A DNA stretch of 64,000 nucleotides from Ornithinimicrobium ciconiae (GCF_007197575.1 NZ_CP041616.1:744001-808000), one strand, 5' to 3'. Shown: positions 49,610 to 58,863, counted from the stretch's first letter. The notes: generated from the sequence alone by a model not told the origin. Numbers and translations: made by a program.

Positions 49610-50920
49610 ATGGATCCCATTGCACTCGCGGCGATCGTCCTGGTCGGCACGATCGTCATCGGCATCGTCTTCTCCGTCCCGATCGCGGTCAGCATCGGCC
49701 TCGGGTCCTTCTTTGCCGCGATCGTCCTGCTCGACGTCGAGAAGGCTGCCCTGGTCTCCAGCCAGCGGCTGTTCACCGGCATCAACTCGTTCACCCTGCT
49801 GGCGATCCCGTTCTTCGTGCTCGCCGGCGTGCTGATGAACACCGGTGGCATCGCCGGCCGCCTGATCGACGCCGCCAAGGTGCTCGTGGGCAGGACGCCG
49901 GCCAGCCTGGCCAACACCAACGTCGTGGCCAACGCGATGTTCGGAGCCGTCAGTGGTGCCGCGGTGGCTGCCGCCGCGGCCATCGGCACGGTGATGACTC
50001 CGCGGATGAAGGAGGAGGGCTACGACCCGAAGTGGTCGGCTGCCGTCAACGTCGCGTCTGCCCCGGCCGGCATGCTGATCCCGCCAAGCAACACCTTCAT
50101 CGTCTATTCACTGGTCAGTGGTGCCTCGATCTCCGCGCTGTTCATGGCGGGGGTGATCCCGGGGATGATCTGGGCCGGTGCCTGCATCCTGGTCGTGCTG
50201 CTGACCTATCGCCGGTTCAGCACCCCTCAGCCGCCGTCGTCGGTGACCTTCTCGGAGGCATTGCTGGTCATCTGGCGGGCCGTCCCGTCACTGCTGATGA
50301 TCGTCGTGGTGATCGGTGGCATCGTCAGCGGCATCTTCACCGCGACCGAGTCGTCGGCCATCGCGGTCGTCTATTGCCTGGTCCTCGGCTTCGCCTATCG
50401 GACGATCGGTGTCTCGGACCTGCCCAAGGCGCTGCTGGACGCCGCCCGCACCACGGCCATCATCATGCTGCTGGTCGGTGTCTCGACGGCCCTGTCCTTT
50501 GTGATGAGCTTCTCCCACATCCCCCAGGCCGTGTCCGACGGGCTGCTCGGGCTCACGGACAGCCCGCAGGTGATCTTGTTCCTGATGATGATCATCCTGC
50601 TGCTGGTCGGCACCTTCATGGACCCGACTCCCGCGATCCTGATCTTCACCCCGATCTTCCTGCCGATCGTCACGTCCTTCGACATGAGCCCGGTGCACTT
50701 CGGCACGATGATCGTCTATGCCCTCTCCGTCGGTGTCATCACCCCGCCCGTCGGCAACGTGCTCTTCGTCGGGGCACGCGTCGCGGGGATGGGCATCGAA
50801 CCCGTCGTCGGCAAGCTGATCTGGTTCCTGCTGGCCCTGGTCGGCGGACTGCTGCTGGTGATCTATGTCGAACCGCTGTCGCTGTGGATCCCGGAGATGC
50901 TGGGGCTGCTCGGCGACTAG
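49610..50920 (+). CDS. TRAP transporter large permease
   Basis: The 12-helix DctM subunit, 436 residues, of the sodium-driven TRAP system. Landmarks are PFFVLAGVLMNTGGIAGRLID, VSGAAVAAAAAIGTVMTPRMKEEGYDP and TPPVGNVLFVGARVAG-like ITPPVGNVLF near the end. ATG 49610 is chosen; GTG 49604 overlaps the dctQ stop. The stop is 3 bases from that of convergent larB. Confidence 0.93.
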   Translation: MDPIALAAIVLVGTIVIGIVFSVPIAVSIGLGSFFAAIVLLDVEKAALVSSQRLFTGINSFTLLAIPFFVLAGVLMNTGGIAGRLIDAAKVLVGRTPASLANTNVVANAMFGAVSGAAVAAAAAIGTVMTPRMKEEGYDPKWSAAVNVASAPAGMLIPPSNTFIVYSLVSGASISALFMAGVIPGMIWAGACILVVLLTYRRFSTPQPPSSVTFSEALLVIWRAVPSLLMIVVVIGGIVSGIFTATESSAIAVVYCLVLGFAYRTIGVSDLPKALLDAARTTAIIMLLVGVSTALSFVMSFSHIPQAVSDGLLGLTDSPQVILFLMMIILLLVGTFMDPTPAILIFTPIFLPIVTSFDMSPVHFGTMIVYALSVGVITPPVGNVLFVGARVAGMGIEPVVGKLIWFLLALVGGLLLVIYVEPLSLWIPEMLGLLGD

Positions 50921-50923
50921 CAG

Positions 50924-51664
50924 TCAGGCGCTGGCGGCGATCTGCGCGGCCAGGTGTCCGGCGCCATAGCCGTTGTCGATATTGACGACGGCCACCCCGG
51001 GAGCGCACGCGTTGAGCATCGACAGCAGCGGTGCCAGCCCGTCCAGGGCCGCGCCGTAGCCCACCGAGGTCGGCACGCCGATGACCGGGGCGCAGGCCAG
51101 GCCGGCGACCACGCTGGCCAGCGCGCCGTCCATCCCGGCCACCACCACGATGGCCGAGGCGGCGGCGATCTGGTCGACGCGCGCCAGGATGCGGTGCAGG
51201 CCCGCGACGCCCACGTCGACGACCAGCTCGGCCGGCCGGCCGAGGTGCTGGGCGGTCAGCAACGCCTCGCGCGCCACCGGGATGTCGGCCGTCCCGGCGC
51301 ACAGGACCAGGACGGTGCCACCGCTGGGCTCCGGCACCGGACCCGGCCAGGCGACGATGCGGGCCACCGGGTCGTGGACCGCGCCGGGCAGCTCCGCGCA
51401 GACGGCCTCGGCCTGGCTCGCTGATGCGCGGGTGAACAGGATCGTGCCCAACGGGTCGCCCCCGTCGGAGCGACCGCGCTCACCGATGGCACGGGCGATC
51501 GCGACCAGGTGCTCCATCGTCTTGCCCTCGCAGAGCACCGCCTCGGGATAGCCGCGCCGTGCGGCCCGGCCGAAGTCGAACTCCGCGATGCCCTCGAGGC
51601 TGGTGGTCGGCGGGGAAGCTGGGGTGCCGGGCTGGTCAGCTGGAGTGCCGGGCGGGTCAGCCAC
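50924..51664 (-). CDS. larB: Nickel-pincer cofactor biosynthesis protein LarB
   Basis: Carboxylates the pyridinium ring of nicotinic acid adenine dinucleotide and releases AMP, the first step to the nickel-pincer nucleotide (NPN). The protein has 246 residues: an N-terminal region with FDFGRAARRGYPEAVLCEGKT, then an AIR-carboxylase-like (PurE-like) fold with LVLCAGTADIPVAREALLTAQHLG and VAGMDGALASVVAGLACAPVIGVPTSVGYG (a landmark over about 171-200). The start overlaps the larE stop by 8 bases, in the gnd-larE-larB operon. Confidence 0.94.
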   Translation of the reverse strand: MADPPGTPADQPGTPASPPTTSLEGIAEFDFGRAARRGYPEAVLCEGKTMEHLVAIARAIGERGRSDGGDPLGTILFTRASASQAEAVCAELPGAVHDPVARIVAWPGPVPEPSGGTVLVLCAGTADIPVAREALLTAQHLGRPAELVVDVGVAGLHRILARVDQIAAASAIVVVAGMDGALASVVAGLACAPVIGVPTSVGYGAALDGLAPLLSMLNACAPGVAVVNIDNGYGAGHLAAQIAASA

Positions 51665-52619
51665 GGGACACGAGCGGCATCGTGAACGCGCCGGACTGGA
51701 TGCCGACCAGGTCCAGGGCCACGAACCGGAAGCCGGCGGCGCGCACCCCCTCGACGAGGGCGGTGCGGACCTGCGGGTCGGCCGCGCGGGCCAGCTCGTG
51801 GTCGGTCAGCTCCAGACGCGCGACGTCGTCGTGGTGGCGAACCCGGCAGTCCGAGAAGCCCAGGGCGCGCACGGCCGCCTCGGCCCGGTCGATCTGGGTC
51901 AGCTTCTCCGGGGTGACCTCCTTGAAGTGCGGGATGCGCGAGGCCAGGCACGGGGCCGCCGGCTTGTCCGCATTGGGCAGGCCGAGGGCGGCGGCCACCG
52001 CCCGCACGTCGGCCTTGGTCAGCCCCGCGTCGGCCAGCGGCCGGAGCACGCGGTGTTCGGTGGCGGCGCGGGCACCCGGGCGGTCCGGCCGGATCGCGTC
52101 GTCGGCGTTCTCGCCATAGCTGATCGCGGTGAGCCCGTGGGCCACGGCGACGTCGTCGTCGATGCGGGCGAACAGCTCGTCCTTGCAGTGGAAGCAGCGG
52201 TCCGGCCCGTTGGCGCGATAGGCCTGCGACGACCCCTCGTCCGTGGGCACCTCGACGACGCCGACCCCGATCTGGCCGGCGATGTCGTGGGCGGCCGCCC
52301 GCTCGACGGTGGCCAGGCTCGGAGAGACGCCGAGTATGGCGACAGTCCGGTCGGCCCCCAGCGCGCGGACCGCGACGGCCAGGAGGGTGGTGGAGTCCAC
52401 GCCGCCGGAGTAGGCCACACCTAGCCTGCCCTCAGCAGGCAGGTGCGCGGTGACGGCCTCGATCAGGGCCGCGACCTCGGCGGAGACGCCCTGGTGGGCG
52501 TCGACCCGCGCGGCGACCGGCAGGTCCGCCCCGCCGGTGAGCAGGGTGGCCGGGGGGGTGCTGGGGACTCCGGCCTGGGAGACCTCAACAACGGGAAGGA
52601 GACGATGGGTGTCGACCAC
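51657..52619 (-). CDS. larE: Sacrificial sulfur transferase LarE
   Basis: ATP-dependent enzyme that converts the two carboxylates made by LarB to thiocarboxylates in NPN synthesis. The protein has 320 residues. The PP-loop is SGGVDS (71-76). Cys224 in AAPCLASRIP corresponds to the sacrificial cysteine of LarE (Cys176 in Lactobacillus plantarum). RCFHCKDELF carries Cys142 and Cys145. The start GTG 52619 directly abuts the gnd stop (TGA|GTG), showing that the cofactor genes are expressed with 6-phosphogluconate dehydrogenase. Confidence 0.94.
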   Translation of the reverse strand: MVDTHRLLPVVEVSQAGVPSTPPATLLTGGADLPVAARVDAHQGVSAEVAALIEAVTAHLPAEGRLGVAYSGGVDSTTLLAVAVRALGADRTVAILGVSPSLATVERAAAHDIAGQIGVGVVEVPTDEGSSQAYRANGPDRCFHCKDELFARIDDDVAVAHGLTAISYGENADDAIRPDRPGARAATEHRVLRPLADAGLTKADVRAVAAALGLPNADKPAAPCLASRIPHFKEVTPEKLTQIDRAEAAVRALGFSDCRVRHHDDVARLELTDHELARAADPQVRTALVEGVRAAGFRFVALDLVGIQSGAFTMPLVSRG

Positions 52620-54044
52620 TCAGATCTCCACCTCGCTCCGGTCCCCGGACCAGAGCGTGTGGAAGGTGCCGGGCTTGTCGATGCGCGTATAGGTGTGGGC
52701 GCCGAAGAAGTCACGCAGACCCTGGACCAGGGACGCGGGCAGCCGCTCCGACCGGACCGTGTCGTAGTAGGCCAGCGCCGCACTGAAGCCCGGCACCGGG
52801 ACACCGGCCTGGGTGGCCACTGCGACGACGTGACGCCACGCGTCCTGGGAGTTGCCCAGCTCGGCCGCGACCGACGGGGCGGCGAGCAGGGTGGCCAGGT
52901 TCGCCCCGGCATACTCCTGGCGGATCCGCTCGAGCAGCTTGGCCCGGATGATGCAGCCGCCGCGCCAGATGCGGGCCACCTCGGAGATGTTGACGTCCCA
53001 GCCATAGGTGTCACTGGCGGTGCGGATCTGGTCCAGACCCTGGGCGTAGGCGACCACCTTGGAGCTCCACAGGGCGGCGCGCACCGCGTCCACGAGCGCC
53101 GCGCGGTCGTCGGTGGAGATCGTGCGGTCCGGGCCGGTCAACCCCTGCGAGGCCTCACGCAGGCCCGTGTGGCCGGAGGTGGAGCGGGCAAAGACGGACT
53201 CGGCGATCGTGTTGACCGGCACCCCCAGCTCGAGGGCGATCTGCACGGTCCAGCGGCCGGTGCCCTTCTGCTCGGCCTGGTCGGTGATCACCTCGACGAG
53301 GGGTCTGCCGTCGACCTCCTGGTCGAGCACCTCGGAGGTGATCTCGATCAGATAGGAGTCCAGGTCGCCGGTGTTCCACTCGCGGAAGACGTCCGAGACC
53401 TCGCGGGCGGTCATCCCGGCCGCCGTGAGGATGTCGTAGGCCTCGGCGATGAACTGCATGTCGGCATACTCGATGCCGTTGTGCACCATCTTGACGAAAT
53501 GACCGGCGCCGTCGGTGCCCATGTAGGCGCAGCAGGGCTCCCCGTCGACCTTGGCCGAGATGTCCTCCAGCAACGGGCCGAGCGCGGCATACGACTCAGG
53601 GCTGCCACCGGGCATGATGCTCGGTCCCTTGAGGGCGCCCTCCTCACCACCGGAGATGCCCGCCCCCACGAAGTGCAGCCCGACCTCGCGCAGCGCAGCC
53701 TCCCGCCGACGGGTGTCCTCGTAGTGCGCGTTGCCGCCGTCCACCACGATGTCGTCCTTCTCGAGCAGCGGGATCAGCTGCTCGATCACGGCGTCGGTGC
53801 CCAGGCCGGCCTGGACCATGATGATCACCTTGCGCGGTCGCTCCAGGGCGGCCACGAACTCCTCGAGGGTGGGCGCCGCCACGAAGGTGCCGTGCGCGCC
53901 GAAGTCGGCGCTGAAGGTCTCGGTCCTGGCGACGGTGCGGTTGTAGACCGCCACCGTGTGGCCCCGGGAGGCGAAGTTGCGGGCGAGGTTGCTGCCCATC
54001 ACGGCCAGACCGATCACGCCTACCTGAGCTGTTGCTGCGACCAT
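52620..54044 (-). CDS. gnd: 6-phosphogluconate dehydrogenase (decarboxylating)
   Basis: Oxidises 6-phosphogluconate to ribulose 5-phosphate and CO2, usually with NADP. The protein has 474 residues, the long dimeric type. Landmarks are GVIGLAVMGSNLARNFASRG (cofactor), VDGGNAHYEDTRRREAAL, GAGISGGEEGALKGPSIMPGG and GHFVKMVHNGIEYADMQ, with the catalytic Lys and His/Asn pair. It leads gnd-larE-larB; start ATG 54044. In this locus it would drain 6-phosphogluconate made by GntK. Confidence 0.95.
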   Translation of the reverse strand: MVAATAQVGVIGLAVMGSNLARNFASRGHTVAVYNRTVARTETFSADFGAHGTFVAAPTLEEFVAALERPRKVIIMVQAGLGTDAVIEQLIPLLEKDDIVVDGGNAHYEDTRRREAALREVGLHFVGAGISGGEEGALKGPSIMPGGSPESYAALGPLLEDISAKVDGEPCCAYMGTDGAGHFVKMVHNGIEYADMQFIAEAYDILTAAGMTAREVSDVFREWNTGDLDSYLIEITSEVLDQEVDGRPLVEVITDQAEQKGTGRWTVQIALELGVPVNTIAESVFARSTSGHTGLREASQGLTGPDRTISTDDRAALVDAVRAALWSSKVVAYAQGLDQIRTASDTYGWDVNISEVARIWRGGCIIRAKLLERIRQEYAGANLATLLAAPSVAAELGNSQDAWRHVVAVATQAGVPVPGFSAALAYYDTVRSERLPASLVQGLRDFFGAHTYTRIDKPGTFHTLWSGDRSEVEI

Positions 54045-54178
54045 GTCTTCTCCTGTGGGTGGGGACCTGCGCTTGGGCCTACTCTCCCCAACCCGGCGGA
54101 CGTTCACAAGAGGAGGGTCCCGGACCTGGTCAGACCCCACCACTAGAGACTTGCCGACAGACCGGGTTGGATGGAGGC
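54045..54178. promoter_or_regulatory. Divergent control region gnd/uxaC
   Basis: The 134 bases between the start codons of gnd and uxaC must hold both promoters. TGGTCAGACCC (54127-54137) agrees with a GntR/FadR-type half-site pattern TNGTNNNACNA except for its last base and contains the palindrome GGTC-A-GACC. I do not see clear -35/-10 pairs. Confidence 0.45.
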
Positions 54179-55588
54179 ATGGGCACTGCAGCACTGCATC
54201 CGGACCGCCTCCTCCCCGCTGACCCCGGCACGAGGAAGATCGCCAGGGAGCTCTATGCGGCGGTGCAGGACCTGCCGATCATCAGCCCGCACGGTCACGT
54301 GCCGCCGGAGTGGTTGGCCCAGGACACGCCATTCAAGGACCCGACCTCCCTGCTGCTGAGCCCCGACCACTACATCTTCCGGATGCTGCACGCCGCCGGC
54401 GTGCCGCTCGCCGAGCTCGGGGTCGGGGGCGCTGAGCTGGACGAGGCGGGAGCCCGCCGGGCCTGGGCGCACCTGTGCGAGCACTGGCACCTCTTCCTCG
54501 GCACACCGGTGCGCTACTGGCTCGAGGACGAGCTGGTCGGCATCTTCGGCTTCACCCAGACGCTGTCGCCGCAGACCGCCGACGCCAGCTATGACCGGAT
54601 CGCCGAGGTCATCGCGGGTGAGAACTTCCGGCCCCGTGCCCTCATGGAGCAGTTCGACATCTCGGTGCTGGCCACCACGGACGACCCGTGCGACGACCTG
54701 GCGCACCACGCCGCGCTCGCTGCGGACGACACCTTCGACCGGCGGGTGCTGCCGACCTTCCGCCCGGACAAGTATCTCGAGCCCGGCCGCCCCGACTTCG
54801 CTGACCTGGTCGCCCGCCTGGGCGAGGTCTCGGGTGAGGACACCGGGTCGTATGCCGGCTACGTGGCGGCCCTCGAGAACCGGCGCCGCTACTTCGCCGA
54901 GCACGGTGCCGTCTCCAGCGACCACAGCCACGCCGATGTCGTGACCCTCGCCCTGGAGGAGTCGGAGGCCGCCCGGATCTATGCCGGGGCGCTGGCCGGC
55001 ACCGCCACGCAGGATGAGTCCACCGCGCTGCGCCGGCACATGCTGGTCGAGATGGCGCGGATGGCGACCGAGGACGGCCTGGTCATGACGCTGCACCCCG
55101 GGTCCTACCGCAACCACCACGAGCCGACGCTCGAAGCGCACGGACCGGACACCGGCCACGACATCCCGATCCAGATGGAGTTCACCCGTGGGCTGCAGCA
55201 CCTGCTCAGCCGGTTCGGCACCGCCGACGGGTTCAAGCTGATCCTGTTCACCCTCGACGAGACGGTCTTCAGCCGCGAGATCGCGCCACTGGCCGGTTTC
55301 TATCCGAGTGTGTATGCCGGGGCGCCCTGGTGGTTCCTCGACGCACCGGAGGCGATCGGTCGCTATCGCTCAGCGGTGACCGACACGATCGGCTTCTATC
55401 GCACCTCGGGCTTCATCGACGACACGCGGGCCTTCTGCTCCATCCCGGCCCGGCACGACATGTCGCGGCGGCTGGACAGCGGCTTCCTCGCCAGGCTCGT
55501 CGCCGACCACCGGCTGCGTGAGGAGGACGCGCACCAGATCGCCATAGACCTGGTCACCACGATCCCTTCCGCGGCGTTCAACCTCTGA
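54179..55588 (+). CDS. uxaC: Glucuronate isomerase (uronate isomerase)
   Basis: Turns D-glucuronate into D-fructuronate (and galacturonate into tagaturonate). The protein has 469 residues, amidohydrolase-type TIM barrel. Landmarks are LPIISPHGHVPPEW with the metal His pair, SPDHYIFRMLHAAGV, LATTDDPCDDLAHH and CSIPARHDMSRR near the end. GGAGG lies close before ATG 54179. It begins the operon uxaC-uxuB-gntK-larA-homologue-acetyltransferase. Confidence 0.94.
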   Translation: MGTAALHPDRLLPADPGTRKIARELYAAVQDLPIISPHGHVPPEWLAQDTPFKDPTSLLLSPDHYIFRMLHAAGVPLAELGVGGAELDEAGARRAWAHLCEHWHLFLGTPVRYWLEDELVGIFGFTQTLSPQTADASYDRIAEVIAGENFRPRALMEQFDISVLATTDDPCDDLAHHAALAADDTFDRRVLPTFRPDKYLEPGRPDFADLVARLGEVSGEDTGSYAGYVAALENRRRYFAEHGAVSSDHSHADVVTLALEESEAARIYAGALAGTATQDESTALRRHMLVEMARMATEDGLVMTLHPGSYRNHHEPTLEAHGPDTGHDIPIQMEFTRGLQHLLSRFGTADGFKLILFTLDETVFSREIAPLAGFYPSVYAGAPWWFLDAPEAIGRYRSAVTDTIGFYRTSGFIDDTRAFCSIPARHDMSRRLDSGFLARLVADHRLREEDAHQIAIDLVTTIPSAAFNL

Positions 55589-55600
55589 GAGGCAGGCCTG

Positions 55601-56980
55601 ATGAGTGAGCAGCGACTGAGTCGCCAGGAGCACGGTCGCCCGGTCGCGCCGGTGCGGATGGTCCACCTGGGTGTCGGCAACTTCTTCCGCGCCCACCAGG
55701 CGTGGTTCACCGAGCACTCGCAGGACGCCGCGGAGTGGGGCTATGCCGCCTTCACCGGCCGCTCCGCCGGGGTCGCCGACGACCTTGCGGCCCAGGACGG
55801 GATCTACACCCTCCTCGTGCGCGAGCCCGACGGGGACCGGCCGGAGGTGGTCAGCTCGCTGAGCGCCGTCCACCCGGGGAGGGATCTCGCCGCGCTGCGC
55901 GGCTACTTCGCCTCGCCGGAGCTGGCGCTGGTCACCAGCACCGTCACCGAGGCGGGCTATCGCCGCGACACTGAGGGCGGGCTGGACCTGACGGACCTGG
56001 ACGTGGCTGCGGACATCGAGGCGCTGCGGGCTGACCCGGAGAGCAGCGAGGTGAGCACGACCCCGGGCCGTCTGGTGGCCGGCCTCCTCGCCCGCCGCGG
56101 CGCTGATGCCGGGCCGATCGCGCTGGTGCCGTGCGACAACGTGCCCGACAACGGCGCGATGGTCGCCCGAGTCGTGCGCGACCTGGCCGAGCAGGTCGAC
56201 CCGACGCTGGTCGACTGGATCGAGGCCAACGTCACCGTCGTGACCACGATGGTCGACCGGATCACCCCGCGTGGCACCGACGAGGACCGCGACACCGTTG
56301 GCGAGCTGCTGCACGTGGACGACCCGCAGGTCGTGGTCACCGAACCGTTTGCCGAGTGGGTGCTGGCCGGCGAGTTCCCCCGCGGGCGGCCGGAGTGGCC
56401 AGGTGCCCAGTTCGTCGACGACGTCAGCAAGCACGAGCAGCGCAAGCTGTGGCTGCTCAACGGCTCACACTCCCTGATGGCCTATGGCGCCTCGATCCTG
56501 GGTCACGAGACCGTGTCGGCCGCGATCGGGGACGAGACGGTGCGGGGCTGGGTGGAGGAGTGGTGGGACGTGGCCGCCGCACACCTCGAGGTCGACGCGG
56601 ACGAGGTCGCCGCCTATCGCCAGGCCCTGGTGGAGCGCTTCGCCAACTCACGGATCCGCCACCTGCTCGCGCAGATCGCCGCGGACGGCTCGCAGAAGGT
56701 GCCGATCCGGTTCGGTCCGGTGCTCGCGGGCGAGGTGGCTGCCGGACGCTCACCGGCCGGGGCCACCCGCCCGGTCGCCGCCTGGATCGCGCACCTGCAC
56801 GGCCACGGGGCCCCGGTCACCGACGCCCAGCAGGACCGGGTGGCCGAGGTGGCCGCCGCCGAACCGGCCGAGGCGGTCCGGACCGTGCTCGGCTGGATGG
56901 GCATCGACGCACCGGCGGACGACTTGGTCTCGCAGGTGCTGGGTCAGATCGCCGCCCTCGAGGCCGCGGCATCCTCATGA
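55601..56980 (+). CDS. uxuB: Mannitol dehydrogenase family, probable fructuronate reductase
   Basis: An NAD-dependent oxidoreductase of the long-chain mannitol dehydrogenase family, 459 residues. Start MVHLGVGNFFRAHQAWFTEH is the cofactor fold; catalytic motif Lys282-Asn287-His290 is in KLWLLNGSH. Family members include mannitol dehydrogenase, fructuronate reductase and tagaturonate reductase. With uxaC upstream, fructuronate to mannonate is the best assignment; sequence alone cannot separate it from tagaturonate reduction. It lies 12 bases after uxaC and overlaps gntK by 4 bases. Confidence 0.85.
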   Translation: MSEQRLSRQEHGRPVAPVRMVHLGVGNFFRAHQAWFTEHSQDAAEWGYAAFTGRSAGVADDLAAQDGIYTLLVREPDGDRPEVVSSLSAVHPGRDLAALRGYFASPELALVTSTVTEAGYRRDTEGGLDLTDLDVAADIEALRADPESSEVSTTPGRLVAGLLARRGADAGPIALVPCDNVPDNGAMVARVVRDLAEQVDPTLVDWIEANVTVVTTMVDRITPRGTDEDRDTVGELLHVDDPQVVVTEPFAEWVLAGEFPRGRPEWPGAQFVDDVSKHEQRKLWLLNGSHSLMAYGASILGHETVSAAIGDETVRGWVEEWWDVAAAHLEVDADEVAAYRQALVERFANSRIRHLLAQIAADGSQKVPIRFGPVLAGEVAAGRSPAGATRPVAAWIAHLHGHGAPVTDAQQDRVAEVAAAEPAEAVRTVLGWMGIDAPADDLVSQVLGQIAALEAAASS

Positions 56981-57501
56981 CCCGGCACGTGGTGGTGATG
57001 GGAGTCTCGGGGTCGGGCAAGAGCACGATCGCCGCCCTGGTGGCCGAGCGCGTCGGGTGGACCTTCGCCGACGCGGACTCCTTCCACCCTGTGGCCAACA
57101 TCGACAAGATGCGCGCCGGCATCCCCCTCACGGACGCCGACCGGCGACCCTGGCTCCTCGCGCTGGCCGAGTGGATGGCCGAACAGGGACGGGCGGGGAA
57201 GTCGACCGTGCTCGCGTGCTCGGCGCTGATGCGCAGCTATCGCGACCTGCTCAGGACCCACGTCCTGGCGGAGTTCGTCCACCTGCACGGACCTGCGGAG
57301 CTGATCGAGGCCCGGATGCGGGCCCGGGACCACTTCATGCCCGCGAGCCTGCTCACCTCACAGTTCACCATCCTGGAGGAGCTGCAGGAGGACGAGCGCG
57401 GCGTGGTCCTCGATCTGGTGCTGACCCCCGACCAGCTCGTCGACGCGGCCGTCGCGTGGTTGGATCGCGGCCCCCTGGAATCCTTCGGCCCCCAGGACTA
57501 G
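56977..57501 (+). CDS. gntK: Gluconokinase
   Basis: Phosphorylates D-gluconate to 6-phosphogluconate. The protein has 174 residues of the GntK/shikimate-kinase-like fold. P-loop GVSGSGKST (9-17), then ADADSFHPVANIDKMRAGIPLTDADRRPWL (landmark, about 32-61) and CSALMRSYRDLLR are family signatures. The ATGA overlap with uxuB couples their translation. A gluconate kinase in a glucuronate operon is explained if mannonate is turned into gluconate. Confidence 0.93.
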   Translation: MTRHVVVMGVSGSGKSTIAALVAERVGWTFADADSFHPVANIDKMRAGIPLTDADRRPWLLALAEWMAEQGRAGKSTVLACSALMRSYRDLLRTHVLAEFVHLHGPAELIEARMRARDHFMPASLLTSQFTILEELQEDERGVVLDLVLTPDQLVDAAVAWLDRGPLESFGPQD

Positions 57502-57511
57502 GTTGGCCGTC

Positions 57512-58807
57512 ATGACCTGGTTCAAGCACGAGGCCAAGCCCATCGACCGCGCGACCATCGAGGAGATGATCGAGCGGACCCTGACCGAAGCCAAGGAGCG
57601 GCTCGGGATCGCGTCATACACCCGGGTCCTGCTGCTGCCGCCGGACATCACCCGCGCCCACGCCGGTGTCGGCTGGATGACCGAGCACTTCTACAACCTG
57701 CTCACCGAGCAGGGCGCGGACGTGCACCTCATCCCGACCCTCGGCCAGCACGTCCCGCACACCCCTGAGGACAACCGGTGGATGTTCGGGAACATCCCGG
57801 AGGAGCGGATCCACGTCCACGACTGGAAGAACGGGGTCACCAACGTCGGCACGGTGCCGGCGGAGTTCGTCCGGGAGCAGACCGGTGGCGCCGTTGACTG
57901 GGAGATTCCGATCGACCTCAACACCATGACGGTCACCGAGGACTGGGACCTGATCATCAACATCGGCCACGTCGTGCCGCACGAGGTCCTGGGCTATGCC
58001 AACCACAACAAGAACTACTTCATCGGGCTCGGTGGCAAGCGGCTGCTCGGCTCCTCGCACATGGCCTCGGCGGTCTATGGCATCGAGAACAACCTGGGCA
58101 ACCTCATCACCCCCGTGCGGCACTGCTTCAACTATGCCGAGGAGCACTTCCTGGGCGACCTCAAGGACCTCTACTTCCAGGTCGTGATGGACTACGACGA
58201 CAACAGCCAGCTGGTGCACACCGGGGTGTATGTCGGCGACGACCTGGACACCTACCTGGACGCCGCGCGGGCCTCCAAGGCGCAGAACATCACGGCCTTC
58301 GACGAGCCGGTCGACAAGATTGTCGCCGTCATGCAGGCCGATGAGTTCCGGGCGACCTGGGTGGCCAACAAGGCCGTCTATCGCACCCGGATGGCCATCG
58401 CCGACGGCGGTGAGCTGCTCGTCATCGCCCCCGGTGTCGAGCGTTTCGGAGAGCAGCCCGAGGTCGACGAGCTGATCCGCAAGTACGGCTACCTGTCCCA
58501 GTCCGAGGTGCTCGAGCTCTATCGGACCGAGGCCGACATGCAGGACATCCCGCACGGCACCGCGCACCTGGTGCACGGCTCGTCCGAGGGGCGCTTCACG
58601 ATCACCTACGCCCCCGGTGCCCTCTCCCAGGAGGACATCGAGTCCGTGGGTTACCAGTACATGTCGCTCGAAAACGCCCTGGAGCGCTACAACCCGGACG
58701 TGATGAAGGACGGCTGGAACGAGATGCCCGACGGTGAGCGGGTTTTCTACATCTCCACCCCGTCGGCCGGTCTGTGGGCCACCAAGGAGAAGCTTGGCGA
58801 TCGCTGA
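57512..58807 (+). CDS. LarA-family nickel-pincer racemase/epimerase homologue
   Basis: A 431-residue LarA-like (DUF2088) protein, a family using the nickel-pincer nucleotide to invert 2-hydroxy acids by hydride transfer. VPPDIT-like PPDITRAH (43-50) and TLGQHVPHTPEDN (His80) lie in the N-terminal half. His157 in VPHEVLGY, Lys167 in NHNKNYF and His183 in SSHMAS keep the spacing (10 and 16) of His174, Lys184 and His200 in L. plantarum LarA: catalytic base, covalent cofactor lysine and nickel ligand. Placement after gntK suggests a mannonate/gluconate 2-epimerase; that substrate is inference. It lies 10 bases after gntK. Confidence 0.88.
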   Translation: MTWFKHEAKPIDRATIEEMIERTLTEAKERLGIASYTRVLLLPPDITRAHAGVGWMTEHFYNLLTEQGADVHLIPTLGQHVPHTPEDNRWMFGNIPEERIHVHDWKNGVTNVGTVPAEFVREQTGGAVDWEIPIDLNTMTVTEDWDLIINIGHVVPHEVLGYANHNKNYFIGLGGKRLLGSSHMASAVYGIENNLGNLITPVRHCFNYAEEHFLGDLKDLYFQVVMDYDDNSQLVHTGVYVGDDLDTYLDAARASKAQNITAFDEPVDKIVAVMQADEFRATWVANKAVYRTRMAIADGGELLVIAPGVERFGEQPEVDELIRKYGYLSQSEVLELYRTEADMQDIPHGTAHLVHGSSEGRFTITYAPGALSQEDIESVGYQYMSLENALERYNPDVMKDGWNEMPDGERVFYISTPSAGLWATKEKLGDR

Positions 58808-58863
58808 GCCACCGGGTCCTGACCGACGCCCTGCCGCCGCGACCGTTTGGAAAGGTGAATGCC

